From the NCBI GenBank assembly GCA_050253255.1, contig JBFWJK010000046.1, forward strand, positions 1-18,805: a DNA stretch of 18,805 nucleotides, in the 5' to 3' direction. Below the pieces are notes generated by a model. It did no database searches. It was not told the origin of the DNA and worked only from the letters and a program-made list of their open reading frames with translations. Made by a program: the position numbers and the translations under genes. The stretch comes from JACKCP01 sp050253255. Lineage in GTDB: Bacteria; Desulfobacterota; Desulfobacteria; Desulfobacterales; JACKCP01. Below, piece by piece: positions 1-7,994 of this stretch. The stretch's first letter is position 1. The number at the start of each line of letters is the position of its first letter.

Positions 1-1597
1 CTAATAAAAGACCTGCAACAACCAGGATCCATGGAGATCCAAGCATCAGTGAAGATATAAGCCTTCTGTTCTTTTTTGAAACATTGGAATCAAATGCCTC
101 TTCCCTTATAAAAAAGGTCATTAAAACCGGAATAATTGTAATTGCAAGAAAAGATGACGCAGCCATTGCAAATGTTTTTGTATAAGCAAGAGGCTTGAAC
201 ATTCTTCCAGACTGCTCCTGAAGGGTGAATACCGGTAAAAATGAGATTGTAATTATAAGAAGACTGTAAAAAAGAGCCGGCCCAACCTCTTTTGATGCAT
301 CAATTATAATCTGGGAATGGCTTTTTTTACCCCTGTACTTTTCCAGATGTTTATGGGCGTTTTCAACCAGCACCACAGAAGCATCAACCATTACACCGAT
401 TGCAATTGCAATACCTCCAAGACTCATTATGTTTGCATTTATACCCATTGATTTCATGACAATAAATGAAATCAGAATACCCACAGGAAGGGTAAATATT
501 GCAACAAATGCAGATCTTACGTGAAGTAAAAAAACAACACAGATAAGAGCAACAACAATCATTTCTTCAATAAGCTTTAATTTGAGAGTATCAACAGCTC
601 TGAGTATCAGTCCAGATCTGTCGTATGCTGTTTTTATCTCAACACCTTCGGGAAGCCCCTGCTTTAAGTCTTCTATTCTCTCTTTTACTTTTTCAATAAC
701 TTTAAGGGCGTTTTCTCCGTAGCGCATTACAACTATTCCGCCAGCTGCTTCACCCTCTCCGTTCCATTCTGCAATTCCCCTTCTCAGTTCAGGGCCGATA
801 TGAACTTTTGCAACATTTTTTAAAAGAACAGGAGTTCCGTCTTCATTTACTTTTAGGGTAATATTTTCAATATCTTCAATAGATTTTATATAGCCTTTAC
901 CCCTTACCATGAATTCAGTTTCTCCCATTTCAAGGAGTTTACCGCCGGAGTCGCTGTTGGATTTTTTTATTTTTTCTTTTACCGTACTTATGGAAAGGTT
1001 GTATGCAAGAAGCCTGTTTGGATCGACTTCAACCTGATATTGTTTTACATAACCGCCGATTGATGCAACTTCGGATACTCCGGGAACTGCAGAAAGCTCA
1101 TATTTTAAATACCAGTCCTGAATTGAACGAAGTTCCTGAAGATCATGTTTTCCGGTTGTGTCTTCCAGAACATATTCAAATACCCAGCCTACTCCGGTTG
1201 CATCGGGCCCAAGCCTTGGAACTGCATTTTCAGGGAGTCTGTCTGAAACAACATTAAGATATTCAAGAACTCTTGATCTTGCCCAGTAAATATCTGTGTT
1301 GTCCTCAAAAATTATATAAACAAATGAAGTTCCGAAAAATGAATAGCCTCGTACATTTTTAGCAAAGGGAACATTAAGCATTGCCGTTGCAAGGGGATAA
1401 GTTACCTGATCTTCCACAACTTCAGGAGACTGCCCTTCATAGTCTGTATAAACAATAACCTGAACGTCGGAAAGATCAGGGATGGCATCAAGGGGCATAC
1501 TCTTCATTGAGTAGATACCGCCTGCCACGGCAAAAATTATTGCTGTTATAACGATGAATCTGTTTTTGACTGACCACTCTATTATTTTTTCAATCAT
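1..1597 (-). CDS. cusA: CusA/CzcA-type heavy-metal RND efflux pump, N-terminal half (runs off left edge)
   Basis: This is the inner-membrane proton-driven pump of a tripartite heavy-metal efflux system (HME-RND family). About 532 codons are visible of the roughly 1040 usual for the family; the C-terminal half lies beyond the left edge. Translating the minus strand from 1597 gives MIEKIIEWSVKNRFIV, the standard start with the first membrane helix, then the porter-domain segments LGPDATGVGWVFEYVL and GKHDLQELRSIQDWYLKYEL, and near residues 395-410 the fourth-helix motif GVMVDASVVLVENAHK, whose Asp is the proton-relay residue of CusA/CzcA. The wording of these motifs is closer to CusA (Cu/Ag) than to CzcA, but the substrate cannot be fixed without the methionine relay residues further on. 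An AGGGTGA ribosome-binding site lies about 6 bases before the ATG, and the gene starts 11 bases after the CusB stop, so it is the third gene of the operon. Confidence 0.95.
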   Translation of the reverse strand, partial: MIEKIIEWSVKNRFIVITAIIFAVAGGIYSMKSMPLDAIPDLSDVQVIVYTDYEGQSPEVVEDQVTYPLATAMLNVPFAKNVRGYSFFGTSFVYIIFEDNTDIYWARSRVLEYLNVVSDRLPENAVPRLGPDATGVGWVFEYVLEDTTGKHDLQELRSIQDWYLKYELSAVPGVSEVASIGGYVKQYQVEVDPNRLLAYNLSISTVKEKIKKSNSDSGGKLLEMGETEFMVRGKGYIKSIEDIENITLKVNEDGTPVLLKNVAKVHIGPELRRGIAEWNGEGEAAGGIVVMRYGENALKVIEKVKERIEDLKQGLPEGVEIKTAYDRSGLILRAVDTLKLKLIEEMIVVALICVVFLLHVRSAFVAIFTLPVGILISFIVMKSMGINANIMSLGGIAIAIGVMVDASVVLVENAHKHLEKYRGKKSHSQIIIDASKEVGPALFYSLLIITISFLPVFTLQEQSGRMFKPLAYTKTFAMAASSFLAITIIPVLMTFFIREEAFDSNVSKKNRRLISSLMLGSPWILVVAGLLL

Positions 1598-1608
1598 TTT
1601 TTATCACC

Positions 1609-3057
1609 CTACATATCGCTGAAAAAGTCATCTTCAGTTTTGTCAGCTTCTGCCTTCTCTTTATTTTCAGTATTTTCTTCTGAAGAATCTTCATCCATGG
1701 TCATCTTGTTTACTGCTTCATTAAGCCTTGACTCTGAATCGAGCATGAACTGACCGGAAGTTACAACTTCTTCACCAGGAGCAAGCCCTGAAATTATATG
1801 AATCTTTCTTCCGTTTACAGGTGAGCCGGGGACAACATCCCTTGGTACAAATTTACCATCACCCTTAGAAACAAAGACGATATTTTTCACTCCCGATCTG
1901 ATTAGAGCTTCTGTTGGAACAACAAGCCCTTCTCCATTGTCTGTATTAAGGGTAATATCAGCGTACATGTCGGGTTTGAGCTTCATGTCTTTATTTTCAA
2001 ATTCAAAACGGACAATAACGTCTCTGGTCTTTTTTTCGATGTAAGGATAAATATACGATACCTTTCCAATATGTTTTTCATCAGGATCAAAAGGGAGAGA
2101 CATTTCAGCAGTCATTCCCTCTTTTACAAGATCAATTTCATGATCAAAAATATGGGCTTCAACCCAGACCTCTGATATGTCTGAAATCTTCATGAGATTT
2201 TTACCTGAAGAGAAAAAACCACCGTCAAGAATTTTCTTGTCCGTAACAATTCCTGTAGCCGGAGACTTTATAGGAATCGAATCTTCAGCCTTTCCTCTTT
2301 TTTCAAGCCTTTTCACAAAAGACTCGGAAAGACCGTAATTTAAAAGTCTTCTTTTTGCAGAGCTTAAAATATTTTTCTGTGAAGAGCCTGTAAAAGATCT
2401 GTTTCTAAGGGCGTTTAGATATTCTTCCTGGGCTGTGATAAGTTCCGGTGAATATACCTTAAAAAGAGGCTCTCCCTTTTTTACTTCTTCACCGTCAAAA
2501 TTTACGTAAAGCTTTTCTATCCATCCTGAGAATCTTTGATTTACTTCAAAGATTCTTGTTTCATCATAGGTTATATGTCCATATGTTCTTATGGTGTGAA
2601 TAAGCTCTTCATTTTTTACCTTTTCAGTTCTTATTCCCATGTTCTGAACAACAACAGGATCTATTTTTATATCAACTCCGCCTGAAAGCTGATCTTCATA
2701 AACCGGAACCAGATCCATTCCCATTGCGCTTTTACCGGGCTTGTCATAGATTTCTGAAGGGTTCATGGGAGCACGCCAGTAGGCAATTTCTCTTTTACCA
2801 CTCTCCTTTTTGTCATCCTGCTCCTTGACTACAAGGTCCATACCGCAGACTGGGCAGTCTCCCGGCTCCTTTTCGATTATAAAAGGATGCATGCTGCATG
2901 TATAAAGAGTTTCACCTTCATGATCATGATCATCAAGAACAGTGTCACTGCTGGTTTTTTCTTTTAGAAAATTATCTTTTAACTGAGCTGCTCCGAAGCC
3001 AAGTCCGAATATCAGTAAAAAAAGAAGAATAAATTTAATAGTCTTTTTTGTTTTCAT
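1609..3057 (-). CDS. cusB: CusB-type periplasmic membrane-fusion protein with N-terminal heavy-metal-binding domain
   Basis: Periplasmic adaptor linking the RND pump to the outer-membrane channel (482 aa). Residues 1-25 form an N-terminal hydrophobic signal or anchor. Residues 52-75 are a heavy-metal-binding domain, YTCSMHP followed by CPVCGMDL, with C54, M56, H57, C68, C71 and M73 as likely ligands. Residues 93-122 are the CusB-typical YWRAPMNP...DKPGKSAMGMDLVPVYED segment, a second, Met-containing docking region. Residues 160-300 hold the barrel-sandwich hybrid (lipoyl) halves flanking a helical hairpin (about 205-255), followed by beta-barrel and membrane-proximal domains to about 445. The tail from about 454 is highly acidic (DEDSSEEN...) and looks disordered. 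The CusB assignment is strong as a family; metal specificity (Cu/Ag versus Zn/Co) is inferred. An AGGGA ribosome-binding site precedes the ATG. It sits 69 bp downstream of the outer-membrane factor and 11 bp upstream of cusA. Confidence 0.95.
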   Translation of the reverse strand: MKTKKTIKFILLFLLIFGLGFGAAQLKDNFLKEKTSSDTVLDDHDHEGETLYTCSMHPFIIEKEPGDCPVCGMDLVVKEQDDKKESGKREIAYWRAPMNPSEIYDKPGKSAMGMDLVPVYEDQLSGGVDIKIDPVVVQNMGIRTEKVKNEELIHTIRTYGHITYDETRIFEVNQRFSGWIEKLYVNFDGEEVKKGEPLFKVYSPELITAQEEYLNALRNRSFTGSSQKNILSSAKRRLLNYGLSESFVKRLEKRGKAEDSIPIKSPATGIVTDKKILDGGFFSSGKNLMKISDISEVWVEAHIFDHEIDLVKEGMTAEMSLPFDPDEKHIGKVSYIYPYIEKKTRDVIVRFEFENKDMKLKPDMYADITLNTDNGEGLVVPTEALIRSGVKNIVFVSKGDGKFVPRDVVPGSPVNGRKIHIISGLAPGEEVVTSGQFMLDSESRLNEAVNKMTMDEDSSEENTENKEKAEADKTEDDFFSDM

Positions 3058-3126
3058 TTTTTAATTCCCTGTAAATGCTTCTGATTTCAATTATTCAAAT
3101 CTTTCAACCTTTATATAACTGATTAT

Positions 3127-4410
3127 TTACTCAATCTTTTCAGCAAGTTCTCCTGAGATATAAAAAAGATCTATAAGCTCTTTGTATGTATTAATTTTAA
3201 TTTTTTCCGATTCAAGTGAGTATTTTACAATGTCCATATTTCTTCTTATCATTGTGTCAAATTCTGTTCTTCCAACCCTGTAGTCATTCATTGAAGCCTG
3301 AGAAAGCTTTTCAGCCACCGGAATTATTGAATCTTTAAAAAGAAGGTATCTCTCTTTTTTCATTTCTAAAGATTCCAGAATTTCGTCTACTTTATGGGGA
3401 AGAGTAAGTCTTTTGCTGTTGATTTCTTCATCAGATGATTCTTCCATAAGTTTTGCAGAGGCAAGTTTTTTGTCCTGGGATTTATTCTGCCACAGGGGAA
3501 TTGAAAAAGAGGCTGTGAATGAAAAGAAGTCTGCAAGATCATTTCCCTTTGCATCCTCTCCCCTCTGGCCGTATGATGCTTTAAACTGCATGTCGGGATA
3601 ATAATCTTTACGCACAAGATCTGTTATTTCTTTTTTTTCATTTTTTACATTTTTTAAAACCTGTATCTCCGGATTATTTTCAAGAGCTTTTGATTTAAAA
3701 TCCTTTGAGTCAAATTTAATTTCAGGAAAAGGAAGGTTATCTTTTGTCTTGATATTTTTAAAAACGTCTCTGTTTAAAACTTCATTAAGCTTTATCTCTA
3801 CTATATTTTTTTCTTTTTCAAGGCTGATTTTTTTATCTTTTAATCTTTCAAGCTCAACATGGCCAGTCAGAATATCCTGCTGTTTCAGATTTCCTGAAGA
3901 ATAACCGGAATCAAGAATCTGAATTATATTTTCAACCATTCTTATAAGTTCTTTGTTAGCCTTTATCTCATGCTCCTTGAAAATAAGATCATAATATAAA
4001 GATGCTGTTTTTTTTGCTGTTAAAGCCTTTTCTCTTTTTTTAAGAGATTTGACAGTGTGGGATTTTTTAAGCTCAATTTCAGTTTTTAAATCAAGCTTTG
4101 AAAGCCAGGGAACATTTTGAGCTACAAAAATCTGCTTCTGTGTCATGGGCTCCTGATTAAAATCAAAACTGTCAGTTGGAATATTGGCAAAGCCTATTCC
4201 TGCAACAGGATCAGGCAGAGCTCCTGCTGAAGAAGCCCCTTCTTTCAAGCTCAGGGCCTTTTTTTCAAGTGATTTGATACTTCTGTTATTTTCTACGGCT
4301 TCTTTAATAAGCCCTTCAAGATATCTGTCATTCAGATTTGACTGACCTGCAGCTGAATATCCGGGGCCTGAAAAGAACAGAATAACAATTAGAATTGTCA
4401 GTTTCCTCAT
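3127..4410 (-). CDS. TolC/CusC-like outer-membrane efflux factor
   Basis: Outer-membrane channel subunit of the tripartite efflux pump (427 aa from the ATG chosen here). The protein has an N-terminal signal peptide (hydrophobic stretch LTILIVILFFSG then an SAAG cleavage-like site; no lipobox Cys), followed by long alpha-helical, heptad-rich segments with two repeats typical of OEP/TolC proteins, for example the segment around LLNEVLNRD-type motifs and the second-half RVGRTEFDTMIRRN. Start choice: a TTG at 4416 would leave only 2 bases after the AAGGAAG ribosome-binding site, whereas the ATG at 4410 has 8, so 4410 is preferred. It is the first gene of the operon and lies about 50 bp downstream of the sigma-54 promoter at 4462-4476. 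Family assignment is firm; subfamily CusC is inferred from its neighbours. Confidence 0.9.
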   Translation of the reverse strand: MRKLTILIVILFFSGPGYSAAGQSNLNDRYLEGLIKEAVENNRSIKSLEKKALSLKEGASSAGALPDPVAGIGFANIPTDSFDFNQEPMTQKQIFVAQNVPWLSKLDLKTEIELKKSHTVKSLKKREKALTAKKTASLYYDLIFKEHEIKANKELIRMVENIIQILDSGYSSGNLKQQDILTGHVELERLKDKKISLEKEKNIVEIKLNEVLNRDVFKNIKTKDNLPFPEIKFDSKDFKSKALENNPEIQVLKNVKNEKKEITDLVRKDYYPDMQFKASYGQRGEDAKGNDLADFFSFTASFSIPLWQNKSQDKKLASAKLMEESSDEEINSKRLTLPHKVDEILESLEMKKERYLLFKDSIIPVAEKLSQASMNDYRVGRTEFDTMIRRNMDIVKYSLESEKIKINTYKELIDLFYISGELAEKIE

Positions 4411-4461
4411 TTTCAAAACTTCCTTTTATAATTTAAAAATTCAAATCTCACATACATATTG

Positions 4462-4476
4462 GCAATAAATGTGCCA
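4462..4476 (-). promoter_or_regulatory. Sigma-54 (-24/-12) promoter of the efflux operon
   Basis: On the minus strand the sequence is TGGCAC-ATTTA-TTGC. It matches the sigma-54 consensus TGGCACG-N4-TTGC at every conserved position except the final G of the first box, with exact spacing (GG and GC ten bases apart). Transcription would begin near 4450, about 40 bases before the outer-membrane factor ATG at 4410. The neighbouring operon encodes an NtrC-family activator, which is what such a promoter requires. Confidence 0.85.
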
Positions 4477-4559
4477 GATGGGAAAAAAGCCGGTAAACCT
4501 TGAAAATCAGGGAAAATATATAAAAATAAGCATGTTTTCTTTTAAAAGTTTTGTATTGT

Positions 4560-4605
4560 GCGCATTTTTTTTGCTATTCTTGATGATTGCGTGCAAAAAA
4601 TGCGC
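4560..4605. promoter_or_regulatory. Inverted repeat, candidate activator (enhancer) binding site
   Basis: Left arm GCGCATTTTTTTTGC (4560-4574) and right arm GCAAAAAATGCGC (4593-4605) are inverted copies apart from a difference of two in the homopolymer run, separated by 18 bases. The site lies roughly 110-155 bases upstream of the start predicted from the 4462-4476 promoter, the usual place for an NtrC-family upstream activating sequence. Binding by the adjacent regulator is inferred. It is not followed by features of a terminator serving any gene. Confidence 0.5.
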
Positions 4606-4682
4606 TAACCTGTAAAAAAATGCTGTATTTTAAAAGAGTTGACAAAGATAATAAACTTGTAAAAGTTAAAACAAGGGTAATT

Positions 4683-4739
4683 AAGATACACTTTTATGAT
4701 AAGATCTATTCTGGAAAAGACTTAATTTAAAGATACACT
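4683..4739. repeat. Direct repeat AAGATACACT, two copies
   Basis: AAGATACACT occurs at 4683-4692 and again at 4730-4739, 47 bases apart start to start, in the control region upstream of the sensor kinase. In such AT-rich DNA a 10-base match could be chance. If functional, it would be an additional protein-binding element for the kinase/regulator operon. Confidence 0.3.
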
Positions 4740-4820
4740 ATAAAGGCCAGATAATTCAACAAAAAAGATTTCAGAATTTATTTAAAGTTTTTAAAGCTTA
4801 ATTTATTAAAAATCTGTTTT

Positions 4821-4836
4821 CGGTATTAAATTTGCA
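4821..4836 (+). promoter_or_regulatory. Weak sigma-54-like promoter element upstream of the kinase operon
   Basis: Plus strand CGG-TATTAAATTT-GCA keeps the invariant GG-N10-GC spacing and a TTGCA-like -12 box, but its -24 box (TCGGTA) departs from TGGCAC. If real, transcription would begin near 4847, giving a leader of about 74 bases. Autoregulation through sigma-54 is known for the zraSR pair of E. coli, which makes the element worth listing despite the weak match. Confidence 0.3.
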
Positions 4837-4920
4837 GTTATTAAACCCAACAACTTTGGAGCAGGATAAAACAGCCTTATTTAAAAATATTAACAGAAAA
4901 GAAATTTTACAGGATAAACC

Positions 4921-6564
4921 ATGAAGCTTGCCAGATCAGACAGTATTTACAAAGCAGCAGTCCTTACCACCCTCCTCTCTATTATATTTCTTATTTTTAT
5001 AATCTTTTCCACCTGGATGAACCTTGCAACCAACAGACAATCAGCTGTATCTTTTTATAAATACAGCTCTGAAACTATTTTAAATTTTATAAAATCAACT
5101 GCAGAAAAAGAAAACATAAGCCGGGAAAAACTTTTTGATATCTTAAAAGAAACAATTAAAGAAAAGAGTAAAAAAGAATACTTCATCCTTTTTGATAAAG
5201 ATCTCAAAAAAATCTATTCAATCTCCGATTTTTCAGAAAAACCTATAAAAACAAGCTTCTCAAAGAGTTCTGTTAAAAAAGGTTCTCCTGAAACAATAGA
5301 AATAGACGGACTCCTTTTTTATGAAAACTACATAAATTTAAATAATTCAGACAAAGAAGCATTATACCTTATATACGGTCTTGAAATGAGCAAATACCAA
5401 AGCGCGCTTAAAGCCGATATCAAGCATTCGTTTATAATGATTTTCATTGTTGCGGCTCTTGCAGCTGGTTCAATATTTTTTCTTTTTGTCATAAAAAGTT
5501 ACAGAAAAGTAAATATCATGCTGAAACAGGCAGGTGAATATACGGATAAAGTTGTTGCAAACATGGCAAACGGCCTTGTTACCATAGACTCCGGCGGGAA
5601 TATTGTTTCATATAACCAGTCAGGGCTTGACCTGCTTGAGATTGATAAAGACTCGAACATTTTTAATGAAAGTGCATGTGATGAAAACGTTTTAAAGGAT
5701 ACAATCAATAATGGTAAAACCGTATCTGAACATGAACATATTCACAATACCAAAGCAGGTGAAAAACATCTTTCAATAAGTGTAACCCCTCTTGAAGAAA
5801 AAGACACAGATAAATTCGGAGCTGTTATAATAATAAGAGATCTTACTGAACTAAAAAGACTTGAAAGAAAAATAAGAAGAACAGAAAAGCTTGCCGCAGT
5901 TGGAAGGCTTGCTGCTGTGGTGGCTCATGAAATAAGAAATCCATTAAGTTCCATAAAAGGCTTTGGAATGTTTTTTGCCAATGTCTTTAAGAATGATGAG
6001 CAGAAAAAAGGGTATGCAATGCTGATTGTGAATGAAGTTGACAGAATAAACAGGGTTGTAACCGATCTTTTAACATATTCAAAAAAAATAGATATTAATC
6101 CTGTAAAAACAGACTCAAATTCACTTTTTGACCATGCTTTGAATCTTTTAAGTCTTGAAATGGAGAAAAAAAATATAAATGTTATAAAAAAAATTACCCA
6201 GGATATTCCACAGATTGAAGTTGACCCTGAAAGGATAAAACAGGTACTTTTAAACCTTATAATAAATGCAGTTGATATAGTCGATAATAATGCCATGATA
6301 GAGGTTGGAGCAGAATATGATGAAAAACATTCAAAAATAAAATTATGGGTAAAAGACAGTGGCCCGGGAATAGAAATAGAAAAACAGAAAGAAATTTTCG
6401 ATCTTTTTTACACAACAAGAGAAAAAGGAACAGGGCTCGGTCTTGCAATTGTTCAGAAAATTGTTGAGTACCATGACGGGACAATTCAAGTAGAAAGCCC
6501 TGTTGAAAATAACAGAGGAGCAAAGTTTATAATTACTCTTCCTGCAGAAGAATCTCATAAATAA
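4921..6564 (+). CDS. Membrane sensor histidine kinase, NtrB/ZraS type
   Basis: Sensor kinase of a two-component pair (547 aa). Two membrane helices (about 13-33 and 171-191) bracket a periplasmic domain of about 135 residues. A cytoplasmic PAS domain follows (about 205-312; ANGLVTIDSGGNIVSYNQ). Then come the HisKA dimerisation domain with the phosphorylated His336 in VVAHEIRNPLSSIKGF, and the HATPase domain with N-box NLIINA (N445/N449), G1 DSGPGI (D479) and G2 GTGLGL (503-507). All catalytic residues look intact. The stop is 15 bases before the response-regulator ATG, so the two genes form an operon. By family and context it would control the divergent efflux operon. The periplasmic domain has no Cys and essentially no His, unusual for a direct metal sensor, whereas the PAS domain carries an HEHIHN cluster (271-276). 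The signal is therefore unknown. Confidence 0.93.
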   Translation: MKLARSDSIYKAAVLTTLLSIIFLIFIIFSTWMNLATNRQSAVSFYKYSSETILNFIKSTAEKENISREKLFDILKETIKEKSKKEYFILFDKDLKKIYSISDFSEKPIKTSFSKSSVKKGSPETIEIDGLLFYENYINLNNSDKEALYLIYGLEMSKYQSALKADIKHSFIMIFIVAALAAGSIFFLFVIKSYRKVNIMLKQAGEYTDKVVANMANGLVTIDSGGNIVSYNQSGLDLLEIDKDSNIFNESACDENVLKDTINNGKTVSEHEHIHNTKAGEKHLSISVTPLEEKDTDKFGAVIIIRDLTELKRLERKIRRTEKLAAVGRLAAVVAHEIRNPLSSIKGFGMFFANVFKNDEQKKGYAMLIVNEVDRINRVVTDLLTYSKKIDINPVKTDSNSLFDHALNLLSLEMEKKNINVIKKITQDIPQIEVDPERIKQVLLNLIINAVDIVDNNAMIEVGAEYDEKHSKIKLWVKDSGPGIEIEKQKEIFDLFYTTREKGTGLGLAIVQKIVEYHDGTIQVESPVENNRGAKFIITLPAEESHK

Positions 6565-6579
6565 TAAAAGGCAGAAATT

Positions 6580-7935
6580 ATGACTTCTAAAATACTTGTT
6601 GTAGACGATGAAAAATCTCACTGCATAATGCTTGAAGCCGTACTCGGCGAAGAAGGTTATGACATAGAATATGCCCATGACGGAACAGAGGGTGTTGAAC
6701 TTGCAGAGAAAAAAAGCTTTGACCTTATTCTTCTTGATGTTCGTATGAACAAAATGGGAGGAGTTGAAGCACTTAAAAAGATAAAAGATATTGATAAAGA
6801 TATTCCGGTTATAATGATGACAGCTTATGCTTCTGTAAATACTGCTGTGGATTCCCTTAAAAGCGGAGCATACGACTACCTTACAAAACCCCTTGATGTT
6901 GAAGAACTTAAAATAATAATTAAAAAAGCTCTTGATCATACAAAACTTAAAAAAGAGAACACCTATCTAAAAAAAAGAGTGGAAAAAAAGTACGGTTTTT
7001 CCAATATTATTGGCGAAAGCAGAGCTATGAATGAACTTTTTGAAAATATATCCCTCGCTGCTCCCACAGATGCAACAATCCTTATCACAGGAAAAAGCGG
7101 TACAGGAAAAGAACTTATAGCCAATGCAGTACATGAAAACAGTGAAAGAAAAAATAATCCTTTTATAAAAGTCAATTGCGCTGCTCTTCCTGAAACTCTT
7201 CTAGAAAGTGAACTCTTTGGTCATGAAAAAGGGTCATTTACAGGAGCACATAAAGCGAAAAAAGGTTTTTTTGCAATGGCTGACAAAGGGACTATCTTTC
7301 TTGATGAAATTTCAGAGATTTCAAAAAATGTTCAGGTCAAACTTCTAAGGGTTCTTCAGGAACAGGAGATACAGCCTGTTGGGGGTAATCATTCATTAAA
7401 AGTTGATATAAGAGTAGTTGCTGCAACAAACAAAAACCTTGAAGAGGAAGTAAAAGAAGGAAGGTTCAGGGAAGACCTATATTACAGACTTAATGTACTT
7501 AAACTAAACATTCCTGAATTAATTGAAAGAGGTGAAGATATTATTCTTCTTGCCGATTACTTTCTAAAAAAATATGCTGAAAAAAACGGCAAAGAGATAA
7601 AAGGGTTCAAGGAAAATGTTTATAAAATTCTTTTAAATTACAACTGGCCAGGAAATGTAAGAGAGCTCGAAAACTTTGTAGAAAGGACAGTTATTCTTAC
7701 TCCAAATGAATATATCCAAGAAAAAGATCTTCCGCCTTATATTCTTTACGGCAATTCAGGAGATATAGTTACACAGACCAGACTTTCGGGAAAAACAATA
7801 AAAGAGATGGAAAAAGAGATGATTTTAAGAACCCTTGAAGAGACAGACGGAAACCGAACCAGAACGGCTGAAATACTAGGAATAAGCAGAAGGAAACTTC
7901 AGATTAAATTAAAGGAATATGGAGTAAACAGATAA
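6580..7935 (+). CDS. NtrC-family sigma-54-dependent response regulator
   Basis: Cytoplasmic transcription activator (451 aa) that, when phosphorylated, hydrolyses ATP to open sigma-54 RNA polymerase complexes. The receiver domain (1-120) has phospho-acceptor D53, T81 and K103. The AAA+ domain (about 140-370) has Walker A GKSGTGKE (171-178), the sigma-54-contacting loop GSFTGA (218-223, an A-to-S variant of GAFTGA), Walker B GTIFLDE (237-243) and GNVRELEN near 358. A C-terminal Fis-type helix-turn-helix occupies about 410-450 (TRTAEILGISRRKLQIKLKEYG). Length and domain order are standard for the ZraR/AtoC group. A sigma-54 promoter in front of the divergent efflux operon is the obvious target. 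The gene follows the kinase by 15 bases and converges on the aldehyde dehydrogenase gene. Confidence 0.95.
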   Translation: MTSKILVVDDEKSHCIMLEAVLGEEGYDIEYAHDGTEGVELAEKKSFDLILLDVRMNKMGGVEALKKIKDIDKDIPVIMMTAYASVNTAVDSLKSGAYDYLTKPLDVEELKIIIKKALDHTKLKKENTYLKKRVEKKYGFSNIIGESRAMNELFENISLAAPTDATILITGKSGTGKELIANAVHENSERKNNPFIKVNCAALPETLLESELFGHEKGSFTGAHKAKKGFFAMADKGTIFLDEISEISKNVQVKLLRVLQEQEIQPVGGNHSLKVDIRVVAATNKNLEEEVKEGRFREDLYYRLNVLKLNIPELIERGEDIILLADYFLKKYAEKNGKEIKGFKENVYKILLNYNWPGNVRELENFVERTVILTPNEYIQEKDLPPYILYGNSGDIVTQTRLSGKTIKEMEKEMILRTLEETDGNRTRTAEILGISRRKLQIKLKEYGVNR

Positions 7936-7994
7936 CACTTTCTTTTAAGAAATCAGTGTCAGATCTGGTCTGAACCAGTACACTTTAAATATAC

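Larger units (their letters stand above)
4411..4920. other. Divergent regulatory region between the efflux operon and the sensor kinase (no gene)
   Basis: These 510 bases between two divergent start codons contain no credible ORF or RNA gene. They are very AT-rich and hold, from left to right: the efflux operon leader, a sigma-54 promoter (minus, 4462-4476), an inverted repeat (4560-4605), a 10-base direct repeat (copies starting at 4683 and 4730), and a weak sigma-54-like element (plus, 4821-4836). The size is large enough for DNA looping by an enhancer-binding activator. The kinase ribosome-binding site is the AGGA a few bases before 4921. Confidence 0.8.

Noticed and set aside
1003..1257. 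84-codon plus-strand open frame
   Set aside because: Lies entirely antisense to the cusA coding region, which has unmistakable RND motifs; no ribosome-binding site.
5925..6296. 123-codon minus-strand frame
   Set aside because: Antisense shadow of the kinase HisKA and HATPase regions.
6343..6939. 198-codon minus-strand open frame across the kinase/regulator junction
   Set aside because: Antisense to two well-supported genes; its Phe/Lys/Cys-rich composition is what AT-rich antisense frames give.
7965..7978. Small hairpin CTGGT-CTGA-ACCAG after the response regulator
   Set aside because: Only 5 base pairs and no T-run; the larger hairpin at 7995-8050 explains termination better.
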